Shown here: positions 1 through 7,884 of the stretch, piece after piece
How the letters are laid out: each line of letters opens with the position of its first letter
Numbering within the stretch: position 1 is the stretch's first letter
Translations under genes and position numbers: made by a program
From: a virus
Direction: 5' to 3' (one strand)
DNA length: 47,978 nt
Virus record (IMG/VR): IMGVR_UViG_3300022602_003915
Coordinates: 1 to 47,978 of that record
The notes under the pieces: model-generated
The model's input: only the letters and a program-made list of their open reading frames with translations
What the model was told of the DNA's origin: nothing
Databases searched by the model: none

Positions 1-1
1 A

Positions 2-202
2 CTTAATATTATTAAGACTGCCTCAAAATACTTAAAAAGTGGCGGTATATTAATTATTGAGGATTGTTATAGAACTGATCCAGAAGATAAATTTGATTCT
101 GCAATAAGTGAAGAATTTATTTTTAATACATTTATCATTTGCCATCATAATAATAGAAGCGGGCACGATAATGATAAGATTTGGTATGCAGTGAAAAAAT
201 AA
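2..202 (+). CDS. C-terminal end of a methyltransferase-like protein (partial)
   Basis: The window opens inside this gene, so only about 66 residues before the TAA at 200-202 are visible. They contain a glycine-rich strand reading LKSGGILIIEDCY followed by an N-R-S-G-H-D-N-D-K stretch and a final IWYAVKK. That pattern resembles the last strands of class I SAM-dependent methyltransferases, where GG-x-L-I-I-E-D is the strand after the acidic SAM-binding region, and it would suit a cluster with glycosyltransferases. The SAM-binding glycine motif lies outside the window, so the assignment is tentative. An open stretch in another frame (195-287) follows after a run of six A bases. Confidence 0.45.
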   Translation, partial: LNIIKTASKYLKSGGILIIEDCYRTDPEDKFDSAISEEFIFNTFIICHHNNRSGHDNDKIWYAVKK

Positions 203-286
203 ATTTATTCCTATTTGGGATCTGCATGATATTTTTAAAGTTATTTCAAAATCTGTATTAGATTATTTTTCAGGAAGTATACCGTA

Positions 287-766
287 ATGAAGCTGATAGC
301 GCATAGGGGATTATATCAAGGGCCTAATAAAGAATTAGAAAATCGCCCCGACCAAATTATTGATGCAATCGACCAAGGTTTTGATTGTGAAATCGATCTA
401 TGGGTAATTAATTCTGAATTAGTGTTAGGACACGATAACCCTCAGTATAATATAACTGAAACTTTCTTAATTGAATATTATAATTTTTTATGGATTCATG
501 CTAAAAATTTAGCAGCATTGAGATGGTTAATTGACCAATCAGATTTAAACTTCTTTTGGCATCAAAACGATGACTATGTCATAACCAGCAAAGGATTTAT
601 ATGGGCATATCCAGGTAAGGAATTAACCAGTCGCAGTATTATGTTAATGCCCGAATGGGATAATCCTGAATTAAAAAACTTTGTAATTCCTAACTGTTAC
701 GGTATTTGTAGCGATTATGTGGAAAAAATTAGATCTACCCCCACCTTCCATAGTCCACAAATTTAG
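287..766 (+). CDS. glycerophosphodiester phosphodiesterase-like protein
   Basis: 159 residues. The N-terminus has the GDPD family signature: IAHRG with the catalytic-type H6-R7, then GFDCEIDLWV with E35 and D37 as metal ligands, and LGHD with H49. Full-length GDPDs are about 240 residues, so this is a short form like those found in sugar and lipid gene clusters. Family members cleave glycerophosphodiesters; here a role in modifying envelope or surface glycans is inferred only from the flanking glycosyltransferases. The start is supported by AGGAAG at about 272-276, and the ATG overlaps a TAA (TAATG). The 3' end overlaps the convergent gene at 735-1484 by 32 bases. Confidence 0.7.
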   Translation: MKLIAHRGLYQGPNKELENRPDQIIDAIDQGFDCEIDLWVINSELVLGHDNPQYNITETFLIEYYNFLWIHAKNLAALRWLIDQSDLNFFWHQNDDYVITSKGFIWAYPGKELTSRSIMLMPEWDNPELKNFVIPNCYGICSDYVEKIRSTPTFHSPQI

Positions 767-1484
767 GATCCGGAATTGCTACTGGGTCTTGATATTCATT
801 TTTAATTTCTTCTATACCAAAAGTTGGCCAAACAAATCCATTTATAGTTAAATGATGTCCTAATAACGTTTCGGCGTGATAATATAAACCTCGTTTATGA
901 TATTCTTCAAAATGATCTATAGCGCGAGCATAGATAGACATTGCTTCACTAGATCCCCACGCTATCATATCGTTAATTGAATAACCTATCCCATGCCTAT
1001 GTGTATCAGGGACTATTATAATTTTAGGATTTTGTTGTATAACCGACCAACATTGTCTAAGAGATATAGATTGTTTAATACCAGCATCACCACGGGCTTT
1101 AGCAACCATATCATATTTTCCATTTAACTGTTCATGGTTTTCTCTTAAAAAAGAAACTTGTTGAAATGAATAATAATGGTACCAAACATTTAAAGGATTA
1201 GTCCAGGGATTGGATTGCACATAACTAGGTACATTATATGCAGGAGGTTCGACTACTTTTAATTCTATTATATTTGAATTCTTTGGTAAATTCTTTTCTA
1301 TTAACTCTCTTATATCATCTACATTAGATGGCCAGTTACTGGATATGAGAGCGTGATTTTTATTTGTATGATTCCATAGATAAAAATAAAAATCTAATTG
1401 ATCGTAATCTTGTATGTTAGTTAGATAATCATCAAATTCTCTAGTAAATCTAGGTTGCCCGGATATTTGAATTGCTATTTTCAC
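735..1484 (-). CDS. putative glycosyltransferase-like protein
   Basis: 249 residues starting with a GTG codon. The N-terminal MKIAIQISGQPRF, the central YDMVAKARGDAGI and the YSINDMIAWGS stretch resemble a group of phage and bacterial GT-A-like proteins that open with a beta strand and an ISGQ-R motif and use an acidic metal-binding motif later (K-A-R-G-D here). The donor sugar and acceptor cannot be told. No Shine-Dalgarno sequence is visible: the late-promoter-like octamer CATAAATA ends five bases before the GTG, which suggests a leaderless late message. It faces the GDPD-like gene and overlaps its 3' end. Confidence is moderate for an enzyme of this class and low for substrate. Confidence 0.55.
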   Translation of the reverse strand: MKIAIQISGQPRFTREFDDYLTNIQDYDQLDFYFYLWNHTNKNHALISSNWPSNVDDIRELIEKNLPKNSNIIELKVVEPPAYNVPSYVQSNPWTNPLNVWYHYYSFQQVSFLRENHEQLNGKYDMVAKARGDAGIKQSISLRQCWSVIQQNPKIIIVPDTHRHGIGYSINDMIAWGSSEAMSIYARAIDHFEEYHKRGLYYHAETLLGHHLTINGFVWPTFGIEEIKNEYQDPVAIPDPKFVDYGRWG

Positions 1485-1489
1485 TGTAT

Positions 1490-1497
1490 TATTTATG
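1490..1497 (-). promoter_or_regulatory. T4-type late promoter octamer (CATAAATA)
   Basis: One mismatch to the T4 late consensus TATAAATA. It sits exactly five bases before the GTG of the 735-1484 gene, so transcription would begin at or beside the start codon. Confidence 0.5.
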
Positions 1498-1534
1498 GTG
1501 TAATTTATTGTATATGTAGTTTATTTGATTATCA

Positions 1535-1542
1535 AATAAATA
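1535..1542 (+). promoter_or_regulatory. late-promoter-like octamer (AATAAATA)
   Basis: One mismatch to TATAAATA, 20 bases upstream of the ATG at 1563. It is followed by an AAGGAG ribosome-binding site, giving a short normal leader. Confidence 0.4.
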
Positions 1543-1562
1543 ATGATATAAGGAGTTTTGAC

Positions 1563-1838
1563 ATGGATTTTCTCAAACTAGCAGCAGAATTAGGATTTCC
1601 CATTGCCGGAGCATTAGCTGCGGGCTATTTTGTATTCTTAACTCTAAAATTTATTCTTGCAGGTGTTACTAGTAGTGTAAACGGAATGGGCGGTATCATT
1701 AAAGGATTAGATGCTCGTGTTGATACTATGACCAATCAGCTACAGCGTATCGATGTTAAAGTTAGCCATGCGTTAGGATTACAACCTGATTATGATCGTA
1801 TAGCTCGTGCGGAACAAACTGATCAAAGGAAAGATTAA
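1563..1838 (+). CDS. small single-pass membrane protein with coiled tail
   Basis: 91 residues. The ATG at 1563 is chosen over an upstream in-frame start because AAGGAG lies just before it. A hydrophobic segment covers about residues 11-35 and begins GFPIAGALAAG; it is followed by a cytoplasmic-type amphipathic helix with heptad-like leucine/isoleucine spacing (LDARVDTMTNQLQRIDVKV) and a charged end with DYDRIARAE. It aligns by eye with the protein at 2511-2864 (shared GFPI, LD-R, L-R, KV and ERIA/DRIA positions), so the two are paralogues. Size and layout would suit a holin-like or virion-membrane protein, but no family is recognised. Confidence 0.7.
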   Translation: MDFLKLAAELGFPIAGALAAGYFVFLTLKFILAGVTSSVNGMGGIIKGLDARVDTMTNQLQRIDVKVSHALGLQPDYDRIARAEQTDQRKD

Positions 1839-1862
1839 CCCAATTCCATACTAAATAACGAT

Positions 1863-2507
1863 ATGAAACATAAACATCATATCGTTCCAAGACACATGGG
1901 CGGTGATGATTCACCATCTAATCTTATAGAACTTACAGTAGAAGAACACGCAGAAGCTCATAGACTATTGTATGAAGAGCACAAAAGAAAACAAGATCTT
2001 GCGGCGTATTTAGGGTTATCTGGATTAGCTAATAAAAAAGAGATTTACAAGATATTATTAGATGAACGCCGAGGGAAACCTTTGCCAGATGATATTAAAG
2101 AAAAGATATCTAAAACACTAACAGGTAGAAACCATACCTGGGGGGATAAAATATCAGCAGCTAGTAAAGGACAACCTAAACCATGGCTACAAGGTAATAC
2201 TAATGCTAGTGGAAATAAAGGAAAATCTAAAAGTGAGGAACATAAAAGAAAGATCTCTGAAGCTCATATTGGAAAAGAAAAACCTTGGCTAATAGGAAAC
2301 ACATTTGCTAAAGCACTCAAAGGTAAGAAAAAAGATTCGGCTCATCAAGAAGCTATTAATAGATCATTAAATAGCATAGAAGTAAAAGAAAAGATATCTG
2401 CTAGTTGGGCTAAAAAGCCATTGGTAAAATGTCCTCACTGTGGACTAGAGGGTAAACAAGGACATAATATGGATAGATATCATTTTGATAATTGTAAGAA
2501 AAGGTAA
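1863..2507 (+). CDS. HNH homing endonuclease with NUMOD3 repeats and C-terminal zinc finger
   Basis: 214 residues. The N-terminus KHKHHIVPRHMGG followed by SNLIELTVEEHAEAH is the HNH nuclease core of free-standing phage homing endonucleases. Residues about 80-175 hold NUMOD3-type DNA-binding repeats (motifs such as GKSKSEEHKRKISEAH). The end carries a C-P-H-C...H-F-D-N-C zinc-finger-like motif, shared with the endonuclease at 43822-44730. It is inserted between two paralogous membrane-protein genes, with 24 and 3 bases of spacing. No clear ribosome-binding site precedes the ATG. Such enzymes nick or cut the cognate intronless site and spread their own gene by recombination. Confidence 0.85.
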   Translation: MKHKHHIVPRHMGGDDSPSNLIELTVEEHAEAHRLLYEEHKRKQDLAAYLGLSGLANKKEIYKILLDERRGKPLPDDIKEKISKTLTGRNHTWGDKISAASKGQPKPWLQGNTNASGNKGKSKSEEHKRKISEAHIGKEKPWLIGNTFAKALKGKKKDSAHQEAINRSLNSIEVKEKISASWAKKPLVKCPHCGLEGKQGHNMDRYHFDNCKKR

Positions 2508-2510
2508 TAT

Positions 2511-2864
2511 ATGGATAACTTATCAGAATTAGTTAATAAGTATGGATTCCCAATTATCGCGGCTGTTGGAATGGCGGGGTTTGTATACTATGTCTGGACT
2601 TGGGTTACCACCGAAATTAAACCTGTTATTGGTGCTGCTAACGGAACATTAATTGCGTTGATAGATCGCATACGTATGTTGGATAACGATTTAATTCGTT
2701 TGAACCAAAAAGTAGAAACTGTCATGGAATTACGTGGTAAGAGCATCGAGCATGAGCGCATTGCAGCAGAGAAAGAAATTAACGCAATTAAGAAAGAAGA
2801 AGCTCCAATTGGCAAAAGAAAAGCTACAAAGAAAGAAATAGAAGAATCTGCCGGTGATGATTGA
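2511..2864 (+). CDS. small single-pass membrane protein, paralogue of 1563-1838
   Basis: 117 residues. The N-terminus is amphipathic, then a transmembrane segment spans about residues 12-32 (GFPIIAAVGMAGFVYYVW), then comes a helical region with LIDRIRMLDNDLIRLNQKV spacing typical of a coiled coil, and finally a very charged lysine/glutamate tail. Its pattern matches the 1563-1838 product position by position, but with a longer tail. The AAAGG that could serve as ribosome-binding site lies in the end of the HNH gene, so its translation may depend on that gene. Function is unknown; a holin-like or pore-associated role is only a guess from size and topology. Confidence 0.7.
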   Translation: MDNLSELVNKYGFPIIAAVGMAGFVYYVWTWVTTEIKPVIGAANGTLIALIDRIRMLDNDLIRLNQKVETVMELRGKSIEHERIAAEKEINAIKKEEAPIGKRKATKKEIEESAGDD

Positions 2865-2941
2865 CTGTAATACCATTTTAATCTTAATTTATTAGACTTT
2901 TTGTTAAATAAAGTTTTAATCACTAACGAGGCTTTTTTTTC

Positions 2942-3991
2942 ATGTCACGGGTTCTGTTTATTTTAAAACGCAGAGAAGATTATAATTCCATAGTACATAG
3001 TCATTTGGGTCTTAGCACAGGGTTATTTAATTCTGCAAGTTTTGTTAGCGATATGCTGCTATCATCGGGCATAGAAAGTAAATTAGTTGTAGTTGCCGAT
3101 AATAATTGTATAGATCGAGAAGTAACACAATATCGACCAACTCATGTTATCATTGAAGCATTATGGGTCGTGCCTAGTAAATTTGCCGTATTGCAAAAGT
3201 TGCATCCTCGCGTAAAATGGATTATACGCCTACATAGTGAAATGCCTTTTATGGCAGGTGAAGGCATGGCCATGGATTGGCTCGGAGATTACAGCGATTT
3301 CAAAAACATCATTATCGGAGTTAATGCTCCTCGTATGACGCGGGAAGTTAAAAAATATTTACAGATAAGAAATAACTGGACGTCAGAACAATTAGAAACT
3401 CGTGTCATTTACTTGCCTAATTATTATCCTCAAGATTATGTAAGTAAGAAATTAAATAAAAAGAAAGACACTATTGATATTGCCTGTTTTGGTGCTATAC
3501 GACCTTTGAAGAATCATATGGTACAAGCTGTAGCAGCATTAGATTTTGCTAATCAGATTGGTAAAAAATTAAGGTTCCATGTTAATTCTGGTCGAATCGA
3601 AATGCAGGGGCAACCTACTATCAATAATTTATTAGGATTTTTTGAACAGTTATCTGACACAGGCCATCAAATGATTAATCATCAATGGGCTCCAAGAGCA
3701 GATTTCTTAAAAATATGTGCTACTATGGATATTGGTATGCAGTGTAATTTTAGTGAAACATTTAATATTGTTTCCGCGGACTTAATTAGTCAAGGAGTAC
3801 CTATCGTGGGATGCACTGAAATCCCATGGGCAGTGAAGTTCTGTTGTGCAAATCCTACAAGTAGCGAAGATATGGTAAGAAAGTTAAAATTAGCTTATCG
3901 GTTTCCATGGGCAAATGTTAAAGGCAATCAAGTAGAATTATCCGATTATACAAATAAAACTGCTAAAATTTGGACTAAATACTTCACTTAA
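2942..3991 (+). CDS. GT-B fold glycosyltransferase-like protein
   Basis: 349 residues. The C-terminal half has features of GT4/GT1-like enzymes: IACFGAIRPLKNHMVQAVAAL at about residues 179-199, matching the R-x-x-K-N strand-loop that contacts the nucleotide sugar, then DIGMQCNFSETFNIVSADLISQGVPIVG, the equivalent of the E-x-x-x-x-x-x-E region near the end of the donor site. The N-terminal half starts with a beta strand (VLFILKRRED). Related proteins occur in phage genomes next to surface or DNA glycosylation genes; the substrate here is unknown. The ATG follows a T-run; a weak GAGG lies 12 bases upstream. The small gene at 4004 follows after 12 bases. Confidence 0.65.
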   Translation: MSRVLFILKRREDYNSIVHSHLGLSTGLFNSASFVSDMLLSSGIESKLVVVADNNCIDREVTQYRPTHVIIEALWVVPSKFAVLQKLHPRVKWIIRLHSEMPFMAGEGMAMDWLGDYSDFKNIIIGVNAPRMTREVKKYLQIRNNWTSEQLETRVIYLPNYYPQDYVSKKLNKKKDTIDIACFGAIRPLKNHMVQAVAALDFANQIGKKLRFHVNSGRIEMQGQPTINNLLGFFEQLSDTGHQMINHQWAPRADFLKICATMDIGMQCNFSETFNIVSADLISQGVPIVGCTEIPWAVKFCCANPTSSEDMVRKLKLAYRFPWANVKGNQVELSDYTNKTAKIWTKYFT

Positions 3992-4003
3992 GGAGAATTC
4001 ATA

Positions 4004-4192
4004 ATGGTACATAGAGTAAAAACACACCGATGGAATCGAGGAATATTAGAAAGTTTCGAAGCATTATTCGAGTCTCTCGAATCCGCTCAGTCTTTTATTA
4101 AACATCACGGCCATAGGAATGCTAAAATTTACGACGACAGCGGTATACTAATTTATAACGTAGCCGGTGAATGGGCAGATACTTACGCTTAA
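4004..4192 (+). CDS. small conserved-type phage protein, unknown function
   Basis: 62 residues, preceded by a good AAGGAGAAT ribosome-binding site and following the glycosyltransferase gene by 12 bases, so probably co-transcribed with it. The sequence is a compact alpha/beta pattern: basic start, a helix with FESLESAQSFIKHH, then NAKIYDDSGILIYNV, which looks like a beta hairpin. No catalytic motif or metal site is visible and I do not recognise the family. Its stop codon overlaps by a few bases the 3' end of the convergent small membrane gene at 4189-4332. Confidence 0.6.
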   Translation: MVHRVKTHRWNRGILESFEALFESLESAQSFIKHHGHRNAKIYDDSGILIYNVAGEWADTYA

Positions 4193-4332
4193 TTTTTTTT
4201 ACAAAGCATATTGCTAGCTTTGTGTTCCCATATAAAAGGTAATAACCCATGTACTAATAGTACAATAGCGATTGCCCACGCCCTTAAAAAGTGTGCCGAA
4301 TAATTCATACCAACTTCGTGTAAATGTTTCAT
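4189..4332 (-). CDS. DUF6356-like small membrane protein
   Basis: 47 residues. The protein reads MKHLHEVGMNYSAHFLRAW, a hydrophobic stretch AIAIVLLVHGLLPFIWEH and KASNMLC. The Y-x-x-H...A...H-x-L-x-P-F...A-S-x-x pattern matches what I recall of DUF6356, a family of short bacterial and phage inner-membrane proteins with no known role. A strong AGGAG at 4342-4346 lies nine bases upstream of the ATG. It follows the adenylate cyclase gene in the same direction with 27 bases between, so it may end that operon. The overlap with the plus-strand gene is only the stop codons. Confidence 0.65.
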   Translation of the reverse strand: MKHLHEVGMNYSAHFLRAWAIAIVLLVHGLLPFIWEHKASNMLCKKN

Positions 4333-4359
4333 TGTTCTTTGCTCCTAATTTTTACAAAG

Positions 4360-6411
4360 TTATTTAGATGTAGCAACGAATGTTCCATCCCAATCCTTTG
4401 TAAGATTTTTATTCTTCATTTCTTCAATACGTTCTAACCAATTATCATAGTAATGGTCCATTTGCCCATTGAACTCGCCTTTGAGTTCCCTAGTTAGTTG
4501 AGTAGCAACTTTCCATGCTTGGCTACGATACCATCCTAACATCTTATTATGTTTAACTTTAGCAGCGATCCAAGCATCTTGATTTTGTAAAGTGTTTCTA
4601 AATGCAGTATAAATTCTAACACCTTCTTTCTTACCTTTAACGGCAATACAATCCAATTCTAAAGTGAAGTATTCATCACCCAATCTTTCTGCTGTCACAG
4701 GACCTAGTACTAATAGTACTCCGTAGTTCTTACTTTGCCCTTCTAAACGACTAGCAAGATTAACAGCATCTCCTAGGCAAGTATAATCAAATCGTTGTTC
4801 GGAACCCATGTTTCCTACAACAACTACACCAGTATTAATACCGATACCCATTCCAAATGCCGGAACACCTTCTTTAGTAATTTCGTCGTTGAATTCTTTA
4901 AGACTGTCCAGCATTTCTAAGGCTGCTTTGACTGCATCCTTGCAATGTTTAGTGTTATCCAAGGGAGCGTTCCAAAATGCCATTTGGGCATCTCCTATGT
5001 ACTTGTCTAGTGTTCCTTCGTTTTCCAATATCTTTTTAGTCATGGCAGTCATGTAACGATTCATAATCTTCGTTAAGCCTTGTACATCCTTGCCGTAGTG
5101 TTCGCTGATACCTGTGAATCCTCGAACATCAGTGAACATGATTGATAGTTCAGTTTCTTCTCCACCTAACTTTAGTAGACTTGGATCTTTAACTAATTTA
5201 GCAACTAAATCAGGGCTTAGATAACTTTGAAACTGTTTTCTAATCTGTTGTTTTTGTAAAAACTCGCTTATGAACTTAACCCCGTAAGCATGTAACATAA
5301 CCAACACAGTACTACCGAAAAGAAAAGTAGCATCGCAAAGCCAGAGATGAGTATGATAAAGATACGGAGCAAGCAATAGAATGCCGCCAAGAATAAAAAC
5401 ATTTGTAATAATGCCAACATAAACCCACCTTGATAAAAATAATGTAATAAATCCGAGAGCAATGATTGCTCCGATTTCAGCAGCGTCTGCCCAATTTGAA
5501 CGCTGTATAGTAGTACCATTTAACATTGTTCCTAATGTTGCTGCTTGTAGGTATTGTGGCCATATTTCTCCTTTGCTAGTAGCAATAGGATTCACTAATC
5601 CCTGGGCACTTAATCCTACAATAACTATCTCGTGATTAAAGGTTTGGGGCAACTCTGTTAGACTGTATTCTTTAGGAGTTGCTGACCAATCAATCCAAAC
5701 TCGACTTAACCCATCTGTTGTGATTTTGCCAAACTTTGGAACCCGTAGTGCGGATACTCCGGCCTCGTCAATCTTTATTTGTATCTTGGAATCTCCAGAT
5801 GCCACCCGCAAGGTTTCTAACGCTATACTAGGATGTAAGTTGTCATTTACCAGTATAGCTAACGGCATACGACGCACCACGCCATCTATTTCTGGAAACG
5901 TATTAACAATACCCACACCTGCTGCTCTTTCTTCCAATATAGGAACATTGCTGATTAATCCTGGATATTCTACTAACTTGCCCTGCGGAGGCTGACCAAT
6001 AACCTGAGCTGGGCTTCCGTAGTCTGTATTCTTTTGTTTAATGTTGCCCAATGTAGGTAATATAACAGGATACTTTTCCATGGTCTTGGCTAATGTATCA
6101 TCCTGCTTGAAGCGGTCTGCCTCAGGCATTAGCACATTGAATACTACTAAACCCGCTTCGTGCTTATATAAATCTTCAATAATATGAGCATAATAATCGC
6201 GCGGAAATGGCCATTGCCCGTATTTGTCCAGGGCTGCTTCGTCGATGTTAACTACATGTACGGGTATTATTTTAGCGGGCTGGCTAGTAACTAATTGGTC
6301 AAAGTATCTCAATCTCACACTTTCAATAAAGCTAGGATCCCACATTCGGACGAAGACCATTACTGCAAGTGTAAGTAATGCTGTCCAGGGACTTAGCAAT
6401 AACTTTTTCAT
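4360..6411 (-). CDS. CHASE2-domain membrane adenylate cyclase (class III)
   Basis: 683 residues. Layout: first membrane helix about 8-24, periplasmic CHASE2 sensor about 30-300, three membrane helices about 311-377, then a class III cyclase domain about 416-606. Catalytic residues are in place: metal-binding D428 (FTDVRGF) and D474 (YIGDAQMAF), substrate-selecting K470 and T544, and transition-state N551 and R555 (VNLASR). Lys plus Thr is typical of class IIIb adenylyl rather than guanylyl cyclases. It should make cAMP from ATP at the inner membrane in response to an unknown outside signal. The ATG overlaps the upstream stop (ATGA), so translation is coupled to the 6408-6872 gene. A complete sensor cyclase in a phage is unusual. 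Confidence 0.93.
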   Translation of the reverse strand: MKKLLLSPWTALLTLAVMVFVRMWDPSFIESVRLRYFDQLVTSQPAKIIPVHVVNIDEAALDKYGQWPFPRDYYAHIIEDLYKHEAGLVVFNVLMPEADRFKQDDTLAKTMEKYPVILPTLGNIKQKNTDYGSPAQVIGQPPQGKLVEYPGLISNVPILEERAAGVGIVNTFPEIDGVVRRMPLAILVNDNLHPSIALETLRVASGDSKIQIKIDEAGVSALRVPKFGKITTDGLSRVWIDWSATPKEYSLTELPQTFNHEIVIVGLSAQGLVNPIATSKGEIWPQYLQAATLGTMLNGTTIQRSNWADAAEIGAIIALGFITLFLSRWVYVGIITNVFILGGILLLAPYLYHTHLWLCDATFLFGSTVLVMLHAYGVKFISEFLQKQQIRKQFQSYLSPDLVAKLVKDPSLLKLGGEETELSIMFTDVRGFTGISEHYGKDVQGLTKIMNRYMTAMTKKILENEGTLDKYIGDAQMAFWNAPLDNTKHCKDAVKAALEMLDSLKEFNDEITKEGVPAFGMGIGINTGVVVVGNMGSEQRFDYTCLGDAVNLASRLEGQSKNYGVLLVLGPVTAERLGDEYFTLELDCIAVKGKKEGVRIYTAFRNTLQNQDAWIAAKVKHNKMLGWYRSQAWKVATQLTRELKGEFNGQMDHYYDNWLERIEEMKNKNLTKDWDGTFVATSK

Positions 6412-6872
6412 GATTGACCTTGAATTTGTTTTAATTCTGCTTCTACTTTAGCGATTTCACGAGCTTTAAATTCATCAGTAATTCCGAATCTTCCTACTTC
6501 CATTTTATGTAAATTAACTAGTTTATTTTTTAAATATTCAATATATTCTTCCTGCGAATATTCTCTTTTCAATCCTAATACTTTAGATTTAACATTATCT
6601 CGTGGGGTAATTTCCACACTATCTCTGGAGTTTTTCCGTTTATAATCATCTTTAAAATATGTAATAACAACAGCACGAACTATAGGAATTAACGGTCCCT
6701 TGATATCGTTTCGCACACCATTTTTAAATCGATTTATGACATTGCTTATAGCATAATTGGCTATATCGGTATCGCCGCCATTATACTCTTTTCCTTCTTC
6801 GTCATAGAACTTAATTACATAACGAATGCCTTTTTCAGGTATTTTATTTTCAAATAATTCATGTAATTTCAT
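6408..6872 (-). CDS. unknown protein with possible T4-like capsid-targeting N-terminus
   Basis: 154 residues, no family recognised. It begins MKLHELFEN, which resembles the short capsid-targeting peptides of T4 internal proteins and Alt and contains L-F-E, a match to the L/I-x-E cleavage rule of the T4 prohead protease. The body is highly charged and helical at the end. Residues about 124-133 read LHKMEVGRFG, a motif shared with the 16200-17141 product, which also has a comparable N-terminus. There is no Shine-Dalgarno; the octamer AATAAATA ends five bases before the ATG. The stop overlaps the cyclase start (ATGA). Being carried in the virion is inference. Confidence 0.65.
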   Translation of the reverse strand: MKLHELFENKIPEKGIRYVIKFYDEEGKEYNGGDTDIANYAISNVINRFKNGVRNDIKGPLIPIVRAVVITYFKDDYKRKNSRDSVEITPRDNVKSKVLGLKREYSQEEYIEYLKNKLVNLHKMEVGRFGITDEFKAREIAKVEAELKQIQGQS

Positions 6873-6876
6873 GAAA

Positions 6877-7884
6877 CTATTTATTACTTTTTTTTGGTAT
6901 TAAATTGTCTCTAAAAATATTCCAGCATTTTAACCAGGTCCAATCCTGACTTTCTTTTGCAACCACCCTTCGATTCAAATAGAGACAATCTTCTACGGCT
7001 TTTTCTAGATTCCAAGATAGTTGTCCGGTTAATCCATTTTTTATTATATCATTAGGCCCTTGAACAGGGTATGCAGCTACCGGAGTGCCGCAAGCTAAAC
7101 TTTCTATTATCACTATACCAAAAGTATCTGTTTTGCTAGGAAATACAAATACATCAGCATTAGCATATTGATAAGCAAGTTCCTTACCTTTTTTTGATCC
7201 TAAAAATTTTACATTAGGATATTTTATTTCTAGTTCTTTTCGATATGGGCCATCACCTATTATAAGTTTAGTTCCTTTTACTTCCATTTCGCAAAATGCA
7301 TCTAGATTTTTTTCTTTACTAACTCTGCCTACATATAACAATATCGGCGGGTTGTATACCGTTCCCGACCTTAAATCACTGCGGAATATACTATAATCCA
7401 CACCGCGGGACCATGGAAGTATATCTCCCTTAAATCCGTGAGTTTTGAGATCATCAACCATTGTTTGTGTAGTAGTTAATACGCGACCACTATGTTTATG
7501 AAACCATCGAAGGTAAGCATACGTTATAAACTTAGGAAATCCGTAAATCTTTTTTAAAAAATCGGGGAATTTGGTATGATAACTGGTATTATATTTCCAA
7601 CCACACGTATCTAACCAACACCGAGCAGCAACCCCTAATGGTCCTTCTGTAGCGATGTGAATATAGTCCGGATTAATCTTCTTAATTTTTTTACCGATAC
7701 GCCATGGCCAAGATAATTTAACCTCATTATAACCAGGGCAATCAATATAATAGAACTGCCCGGGATCAAGATAAACAATATCGTAGCCGTCGACATTAGC
7801 ATAGCCTTCGATATTTTTAAATGTAGTAACGACACCGTTTATTTGCTCTTTGAGATTATCTGTTATAATAAGTATCTTTTTCAT
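6877..7884 (-). CDS. GT4-family glycosyltransferase (PimB/MgtA/SQD2-like)
   Basis: 335 residues with a GT-B layout. N-terminal domain: ILIITDNLKEQINGVVTT, the G-V glycine-loop seen in SQD2/MgtA-like lipid glycosyltransferases, and ATEGPLGVAAR with YHTKFPDF. C-terminal donor domain: YVGRVSKEKNLDAF at about residue 187 with the phosphate-binding R and K, and the E-x7-E motif in SKTDTFGIVIIESLACGTPV. Relatives move a hexose onto a lipid acceptor at the membrane. The gene overlaps rimK-like 7881-8765 by four bases and is part of an LpxH-like/RimK/GT operon. In betaproteobacteria I recall a similar GT next to an LpxH-like phosphatase, which suggests host origin of the pair. Confidence 0.8.
   Translation of the reverse strand: MKKILIITDNLKEQINGVVTTFKNIEGYANVDGYDIVYLDPGQFYYIDCPGYNEVKLSWPWRIGKKIKKINPDYIHIATEGPLGVAARCWLDTCGWKYNTSYHTKFPDFLKKIYGFPKFITYAYLRWFHKHSGRVLTTTQTMVDDLKTHGFKGDILPWSRGVDYSIFRSDLRSGTVYNPPILLYVGRVSKEKNLDAFCEMEVKGTKLIIGDGPYRKELEIKYPNVKFLGSKKGKELAYQYANADVFVFPSKTDTFGIVIIESLACGTPVAAYPVQGPNDIIKNGLTGQLSWNLEKAVEDCLYLNRRVVAKESQDWTWLKCWNIFRDNLIPKKSNK
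6878..6885 (-). promoter_or_regulatory. late-promoter-like octamer (AATAAATA)
   Basis: One mismatch to the T4 late consensus, ending exactly five bases before the ATG at 6872. Same spacing as at 1490 and 16163. It would allow separate late expression of the 154-residue protein and the cyclase. Confidence 0.5.

Noticed and set aside
195-287. Open frame after the methyltransferase-like stop, reachable by a +1 shift at a run of six A bases
   Set aside because: About 30 codons without a start in AT-rich DNA can arise by chance, and the first frame already ends in a natural way; a homopolymer error cannot be excluded without reads.
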